The translations under genes were made by a program, and so were the position numbers. Positions 11,390 to 14,523 of a DNA stretch of 14,523 bases are shown here, in pieces. The notes below the pieces were generated by a model, which did no database searches, was not told the DNA's origin, and saw only the letters and a list, made by a program, of their open reading frames with translations. The stretch is from contig JBJMIW010000032.1 of the NCBI GenBank assembly GCA_045806665.1, positions 1 through 14,523 of the forward strand. Reading direction: 5' to 3'. Numbering within the stretch: the first letter of the stretch is position 1; every line of letters begins with the position of its first letter. This DNA is from Actinoallomurus sp045806665 (lineage in GTDB: Bacteria; Actinomycetota; Actinomycetes; Streptosporangiales; Streptosporangiaceae).

Positions 11390-12424
11390 GTGACGACCAC
11401 CGACGTTGAACTCTCGCGCAGCGATCTGGGATGCGCGGGCATCCGGCGCATCCGCTGCGGCCGGGGGTTCCGCTACGTCGACCCGGACGGCAAGCCGCTG
11501 CGAGACCCGGAGATCCTCGCCCGGGTCAAGGCCCTGGTCATCCCTCCGGCCTGGGAGAACGTCTGGATCTGCCCCTACTCCGACGGCCACATCCAGGCGG
11601 TCGGCACCGACACGGCGGGCCGCCGCCAGTACCGGTACCACGACCTGTGGCGCGAGCAGCGGGACCGGGAGAAGCACGACCGGATGCTGGAGTTCGGCCG
11701 CGTGCTGCCCCGTCTCCGCGAACGGGTCGAGCGCGACCTCGGGCAGAAGGGGCTGACCCGGGAGCGGGTGCTCGCCGCCGCCATCCGCCTCATCGACCTC
11801 GGATTCTTCCGCCCGGGCGGTGAGGAGTACGCGGCGGAGAACGGCACCTACGGCCTCGCGACGATCCGCAAGGAGCATGTCACCCTGAGCGGCGGCCAGA
11901 TCATCTTCGACTACATCGCCAAGGGTTCGAAGCAGCGCGAGCAGGCCGTCGCCGACGACGCGGTCTGCGCGGTCGTCCGCAGCCTCAAGCGACGCCGGAG
12001 CGGAGGTGAGGAGCTCCTCGCCTACCGGAGCGGGCCCCGCTGGCACGACGTCACGTCCACCGACATCAACGACCATCTGCGGGAGCTGTCCGGCGGGGAG
12101 TTCTCCGCCAAGGACTTCCGCACGTGGCACGCCACCGTCCTGGCCGCCGTCGGCCTCGCGGTGTCCGAACCGGCCGCCGCGGCGAACGGCACCCGCAAAC
12201 GGGCCGTCGCCCGTGTCGTCCGCGAGGTCGCCGAGTACCTCGGCAACACTCCCGCCGTCGCCCGGGCCTCCTACATCGACCCTCGGGTGATCGACCTGTA
12301 CGAGCGCGGCGTCACCATCGCCCCGATACTCGGCCGGCTCGGCGAGAACCGCGACTTTGGCGACCTCGCCACGCGCGGCCCCGCCGAACGGGCCGTCCTG
12401 AAGCTGCTGACCGAGCATGGCTGA
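11390..12424 (+). CDS. DNA topoisomerase IB (poxvirus type)
   Basis: This 344-residue enzyme nicks and rejoins one DNA strand to relax supercoils of either sign without ATP. Family landmarks are GFRYVDPDGKPLRDP (residues about 26-40), ALVIPPAWENVWICPYSDGH (48-67), GTDTAGRRQYRYH, and AIRLIDLGFFRPGGEEYA with the first active-site Arg (R133). FDYIAKGSKQ follows with the active-site Lys (K178 or K181), then DFRTWHAT with Arg244 and His247, and ASYIDPRVI with the attacking Tyr295. All five catalytic positions appear to be present, so the enzyme should be active. Length matches the bacterial TopIB norm. GTG 11390 is chosen from the -10 distance. The gene is divergent from the small membrane protein and convergent with the sigma factor. 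Its stress-type promoter suggests a role in damage or desiccation rather than growth. Confidence 0.92.
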   Translation: MTTTDVELSRSDLGCAGIRRIRCGRGFRYVDPDGKPLRDPEILARVKALVIPPAWENVWICPYSDGHIQAVGTDTAGRRQYRYHDLWREQRDREKHDRMLEFGRVLPRLRERVERDLGQKGLTRERVLAAAIRLIDLGFFRPGGEEYAAENGTYGLATIRKEHVTLSGGQIIFDYIAKGSKQREQAVADDAVCAVVRSLKRRRSGGEELLAYRSGPRWHDVTSTDINDHLRELSGGEFSAKDFRTWHATVLAAVGLAVSEPAAAANGTRKRAVARVVREVAEYLGNTPAVARASYIDPRVIDLYERGVTIAPILGRLGENRDFGDLATRGPAERAVLKLLTEHG

Positions 12425-12453
12425 CGCGTACGGCGGCGCGGAGCCGTCCTGGA

Positions 12454-12473
12454 GCCGGCCGAGCCCGGCCGGC
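12454..12473. terminator. Hairpin between topoisomerase IB and the sigma factor
   Basis: GCCGGCC (12454-12460), six bases, GGCCGGC (12467-12473). It lies in the 63-base gap between two convergent stop codons. Confidence 0.45.
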
Positions 12474-12487
12474 CCATACGACGCGGG

Positions 12488-13381
12488 TCACTCGTCGGCG
12501 ACCGCCAGGTCGAGCCCGCCCAGACGTTCGGGGTCGGCCAGCACGTCGATCGCGGCGATCCGCCCGTCGGTGACGGTGAAGGCCATGACGGACAGCGGCC
12601 GGCCGTTCGCGACCACGACCACACCGGCGGCCCCGTTGACCAGCGCCGGGCGCGCGTGCGGCGCCAGCCGTCCGAACGTGATCGCCTGCGCCGCCACGGA
12701 CCGCGCACCGGAGATCACGGCGGTGTGGCGGGCCCGCGCGGTGCCGCCGTCGGAACGCAGGACGACGTCGGGGTCGAGGACGGCGACCAGCGCCTCGAAG
12801 TCGCCGTCGCGCGCGGCGGCGAAGAACGCGGCCACGACGTCCCGTTGCCGGGCGAGATCGGGCTCGGGCGCGGGGGCCTGGCCCCGTACCCGGCGGCGCG
12901 CCCGGCTCGCCAGCTGCCTCGCCGCGGCCGGGGAGCGTTCGACCATCGGCCCGATCTCCTCGAACGGCACGGCGAACATGTCGTGCAGCACGAACGCCAG
13001 CCGTTCGGCCGGCGTCAGGGTCTCCAGCACCACCAGCAGCGCCAGCCCCACCGAGTCGGCCAGCACCGCCTGATGCTCCGGGTCGTGCCCGTCCTCCCGG
13101 CCGATGATGGGGTCAGGCACGCGCACATCGAGGGGGTCCTCCCGGCGCCGATCACGCGACCGCAGGGTGTTCAGGCAGACACGGGCCACCACCGTGGTCA
13201 GCCACGCCTCGAGGTTCTCCACCGCGTCGGCGTCGCTGCGGCTGAGGCGCAGCCAGGCCTCCTGGACGGCGTCCTCGGCCTCGTTGACCGAGCCGAGCAT
13301 CCGGTAGGCCACCGCCCGCAACCGGCCACGGTGCTCCTCGAACCGCCCGGCCAGCCATTCCCGATCGTCCATCGCCGTCAC
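12488..13381 (-). CDS. sigJ: ECF41/SigJ-type RNA polymerase sigma factor with SnoaL-like domain
   Basis: The 297 residues comprise a sigma-2 domain (about 13-80: FEEHRGRLRAVAYRMLGSVN, EDAVQEAWLRL), a sigma-4 domain (about 110-165: LTPAERLAFVLHDMFAVPFE, AAARQLASRARRRV) and a C-terminal SnoaL/NTF2-like domain (about 175-290). In the ECF41 group the last domain controls activity in place of a separate anti-sigma factor. The usual DGGG motif reads DGGT here (211-214), and the typical WLPEP linker motif is not evident. GTG 13381 has GAGAGAGG three bases before it; ATG 13372 is the alternative. The gene next door, on the other strand, is an NAD(P)-binding oxidoreductase, a known ECF41 partner type. 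A GTCACA-N16-GGTCTA site upstream suggests autoregulation. Calling it SigJ is by type, not proven orthology. Confidence 0.85.
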   Translation of the reverse strand: MTAMDDREWLAGRFEEHRGRLRAVAYRMLGSVNEAEDAVQEAWLRLSRSDADAVENLEAWLTTVVARVCLNTLRSRDRRREDPLDVRVPDPIIGREDGHDPEHQAVLADSVGLALLVVLETLTPAERLAFVLHDMFAVPFEEIGPMVERSPAAARQLASRARRRVRGQAPAPEPDLARQRDVVAAFFAAARDGDFEALVAVLDPDVVLRSDGGTARARHTAVISGARSVAAQAITFGRLAPHARPALVNGAAGVVVVANGRPLSVMAFTVTDGRIAAIDVLADPERLGGLDLAVADE

Positions 13382-13404
13382 ATTCCTCTCTCACGTGGGG
13401 TCTG
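13376..13404 (+). promoter_or_regulatory. SigJ/ECF41-like promoter for the NAD(P)-binding gene
   Basis: CGTCACA at 13376-13382, exactly 16 bases, then GGTCTG at 13399-13404. The known SigJ site is GTCACA-N16-CGTCCT and ECF41 sites are TGTCACA-N16-CGTC. The spacing matches exactly and the -10 differs at its first base. The -35 part covers the GTG start codon of the sigma gene itself. The leader to ATG 13483 is about 75 bases. Confidence 0.5.
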
Positions 13405-13409
13405 CCGAG

Positions 13410-13438
13410 TAGACCCACGAAGACCGGCGGATGTGACC
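13410..13438 (-). promoter_or_regulatory. SigJ/ECF41-like promoter for the sigma gene
   Basis: On the minus strand, GGTCACA (13438-13432), 16 bases and GGTCTA (13415-13410) form the mirror image of the site at 13376-13404. Transcription would start near 13405, about 25 bases before the sigma gene. It is consistent with autoregulation. Confidence 0.5.
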
Positions 13439-13482
13439 GGGAGCCCCGCTCCGCGCACCGCCACCCGGAGTTCGGAGGAATG

Positions 13483-13789
13483 ATGACATCTCCCGTCCTG
13501 GTCACCGGCGGCACCGGCACTCTCGGGCGGCTGGTCGTGCCGCTGCTGCGCGAGGCGGGTCGCGAGGTGCGGGTGCTCAGCAGGAGCGGCGGCCGGCCGG
13601 CCGCCGACGGCGTCGAGTACGTGACCGGCGACCTGAGCACCGGCGAAGGGGTCGAGGCTGCCGTCGCCGGCGCCGAGACCGTGCTGCACCTCGCGGGCGG
13701 CCGCAGGGGAGACGACGAGGCGACCCGGACCCTGGTGCGGGCGGTGTCCCGCGCAGGAGTGCGCCACCTGGTGTACATCTCGGTCATCG
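13483..13789 (+). pseudogene. NAD(P)-binding SDR/NmrA-like protein, amino-terminal part only
   Basis: The frame from ATG 13483 reads MTSPVLVTGGTGTLGRLVVP, with the Rossmann motif TGGTGTLG, then LHLAGGRRGDD and VRHLVYISVI. This is the first 102 residues of an atypical SDR of the NmrA/NAD(P)H-binding type. At 13789/13790 the coding sequence leaves the family. The frame stays open to 14265 but reads antisense across its own missing half, so the extra residues are not a real domain. The matching carboxy-terminal half lies inverted at 13856-14322. GGAGG at 13474-13478 favours ATG 13483 over ATG 13480. Divergence from an ECF41 sigma factor fits the usual target gene of that family. In the present orientation it cannot make a full enzyme. 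Confidence 0.75.
13589..13789 (+). repeat. Left arm of a perfect inverted repeat (at least 201 bp)
   Basis: By base-by-base reading, 13589-13789 equals the reverse complement of 14323-14523, with the first mismatch at 13790. The true length of the repeat is unknown because the right arm runs off the window. Confidence 0.9.
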
Positions 13790-13855
13790 CCGCAGGTCCC
13801 GCCACCAGCGTGCACCGACGGACCCGTCATGTCATCCGAGCTGTCGGGCTGGTGA
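13790..13855. other. Junction segment between the two half genes
   Basis: These 66 bases separate the broken plus-strand gene from the stop codon of the minus-strand copy. On the minus strand they are the sequence downstream of that gene's stop codon. A short frame there, starting MTGPSVHAGG, could be the first codons of a next gene cut at 13789, but it is too short to judge. Confidence 0.4.
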
Positions 13856-14523
13856 TCAGCGGCCGTCAGGCAGCCGCTCGGTCAGGTAGTCCTCCCAGGT
13901 CCGCTTGCCCAGGTCCGCACCCTCGATCGAGAGGTTCTCACCGGCCCGGTAGGCGCGGCCGGCCTTCCCCGGCAGCCGGACCGGGACCGTCAACCGGCGC
14001 TTGCCGGCGGCCCGCAGGTAGCCGCCGAGCAGGTCCCCCATCGGGTACACCGCGGGCCCGGCGAGGTCGGACACCAGGCCGGCGGGCTCGCCGAGCGTCA
14101 ACTCGGCCAGCCGAATGGCCACCTCGTGCTCGTCGACCGGCTGGAACCGCAGACCGCCGGGGACGGGCACGACCGGCAGCTTCGCCATCGCCGCCACCGT
14201 CTGGAACGTCAGCGAGTGGAACTGGGCGGCGCGCAGTGTCGTCCACGGCACGCCCGAGTCGGTGACGGCCTGCTCGGCGCCCAGCTTGGCCCGGAACCAG
14301 CTCAGCGGGACTCGGTCGGCGCCGATGACCGAGATGTACACCAGGTGGCGCACTCCTGCGCGGGACACCGCCCGCACCAGGGTCCGGGTCGCCTCGTCGT
14401 CTCCCCTGCGGCCGCCCGCGAGGTGCAGCACGGTCTCGGCGCCGGCGACGGCAGCCTCGACCCCTTCGCCGGTGCTCAGGTCGCCGGTCACGTACTCGAC
14501 GCCGTCGGCGGCCGGCCGGCCGC
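13856..14523 (-). CDS. NAD(P)-binding SDR/NmrA-like protein, 5' end beyond window
   Basis: The minus-strand frame is open from the window edge to a TGA at 13856-13858. It begins within the same amino-terminal half as the plus copy (VEYVTGDLSTGEGVEAAV ... VRHLVYISVI), then continues with GADRVPLSWFRAKLGAEQAV, VPWTTLRAAQFHSLTFQ, GGLRFQPVDEHEVAIRLAEL and a tail RTWEDYLTERLPDGR. These are the normal second half of NmrA-type NAD(P)H-binding proteins: the 'SWFRaKl.aE.aV' helix, 'pwTtLRaaqFh' strand and 'fqPVde.dVA' region. Added to the known first 46 residues, the full protein would be 257 residues, normal for the family. The role is probably redox or sugar-nucleotide-type chemistry under ECF41 control; the substrate is unknown. 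Whether this copy has its own promoter cannot be seen. Confidence 0.75.
   Translation of the reverse strand, partial: GRPAADGVEYVTGDLSTGEGVEAAVAGAETVLHLAGGRRGDDEATRTLVRAVSRAGVRHLVYISVIGADRVPLSWFRAKLGAEQAVTDSGVPWTTLRAAQFHSLTFQTVAAMAKLPVVPVPGGLRFQPVDEHEVAIRLAELTLGEPAGLVSDLAGPAVYPMGDLLGGYLRAAGKRRLTVPVRLPGKAGRAYRAGENLSIEGADLGKRTWEDYLTERLPDGR
14323..14523 (-). repeat. Right arm of the perfect inverted repeat
   Basis: It is the exact reverse complement of 13589-13789 and reaches the last base of the window. The segment between the arms is 533 bp (13790-14322). Confidence 0.9.

Noticed and set aside
10805..12418. Long minus-strand frame opposite topoisomerase IB
   Set aside because: It is antisense to a complete enzyme with all catalytic residues and shows no recognisable domain.
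13790..14265. In-frame continuation of the plus-strand half gene as a fusion protein
   Set aside because: The added residues are antisense of the gene's own second half and are Arg/Pro/Gly-rich without any domain.
13483..14523. Site-specific invertase system
   Set aside because: No recombinase gene or short crossover site is visible. If the segment flips, homologous recombination between the long arms is the simpler mechanism.
1..14523. CRISPR array, tRNA/rRNA, prophage or complete defence cluster
   Set aside because: No repeated spacer array, cloverleaf sequence, integrase or known defence gene set was found on either strand.

Overview
The window is high-G+C DNA from an actinomycete. The protein families (tandem DUF2267, DUF5335, DUF6098, DUF2795, poxvirus-type topoisomerase IB, SigJ/ECF41-type sigma factor) and the strong G/C third-position bias suit Streptosporangiales or a close relative. 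That placement is inference from family content. No rRNA, tRNA, CRISPR array, integrase or complete insertion sequence was seen.

Layout. Positions 1-2510 hold a decayed PAP2 phosphatase followed by four small plus-strand genes: a two-domain DUF2267 protein, a 61-residue protein, a conserved 116-residue protein and a DUF5335 protein. Positions 2568-4419 hold a PQQ-propeller lipoprotein convergent with an S4-domain (Hsp15-like) RNA-binding protein. Positions 4500-8620 hold a Ppx/GppA phosphatase, a remnant of a membrane transporter, a RecQ-type helicase with a Tudor-like tail, and an SDR oxidoreductase that ends inside an 85-bp MITE-like element. Positions 8640-9880 hold a metallo-beta-lactamase-fold hydrolase on the minus strand and debris of a zinc alcohol dehydrogenase. 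Positions 9829-10590 hold DUF6098 and DUF2795 genes, each with its own promoter-like site. Positions 10596-12424 hold a two-gene minus-strand unit (70-residue hydrophilic protein, 150-residue membrane protein) divergent from topoisomerase IB. Positions 12488-14523 hold an ECF41/SigJ-type sigma factor and its divergent NAD(P)-binding partner gene, which is broken by a large perfect inverted repeat running to the end of the window.

How the genes may work together. Most plus-strand genes are preceded by a GGTTT-like element, 14-16 bases, and GGGTA. This is the signature of the SigB/SigF general-stress sigma family of actinobacteria. The best match, GGTTT-N15-GGGTA at 451-475, fits the mycobacterial SigF consensus exactly. 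Inference: the window is a scattered general-stress regulon built of many single-gene units rather than one operon. It combines DNA maintenance (RecQ, topoisomerase IB), phosphate metabolism (Ppx), redox metabolism (SDR) and several small proteins of unknown role. The four enzyme genes start 10-11 bases after GGGTA with no Shine-Dalgarno sequence, so they look leaderless. Most of the small-protein genes have 28-53-base leaders with strong Shine-Dalgarno sequences.

Two points stand out at the right end. The sigma factor and its partner are separated by two mirror-image GTCACA-N16-GGTCT sites, very close to the known SigJ/ECF41 promoter. The partner gene appears as a plus-strand amino-terminal half and a minus-strand copy carrying the carboxy-terminal half, sharing at least 201 bp of perfect inverted repeat. 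Flipping the 533 bp between the repeats would rebuild one complete 257-residue gene beside the sigma factor. A DNA switch, a fold-back rearrangement and an assembly chimera are all possible.
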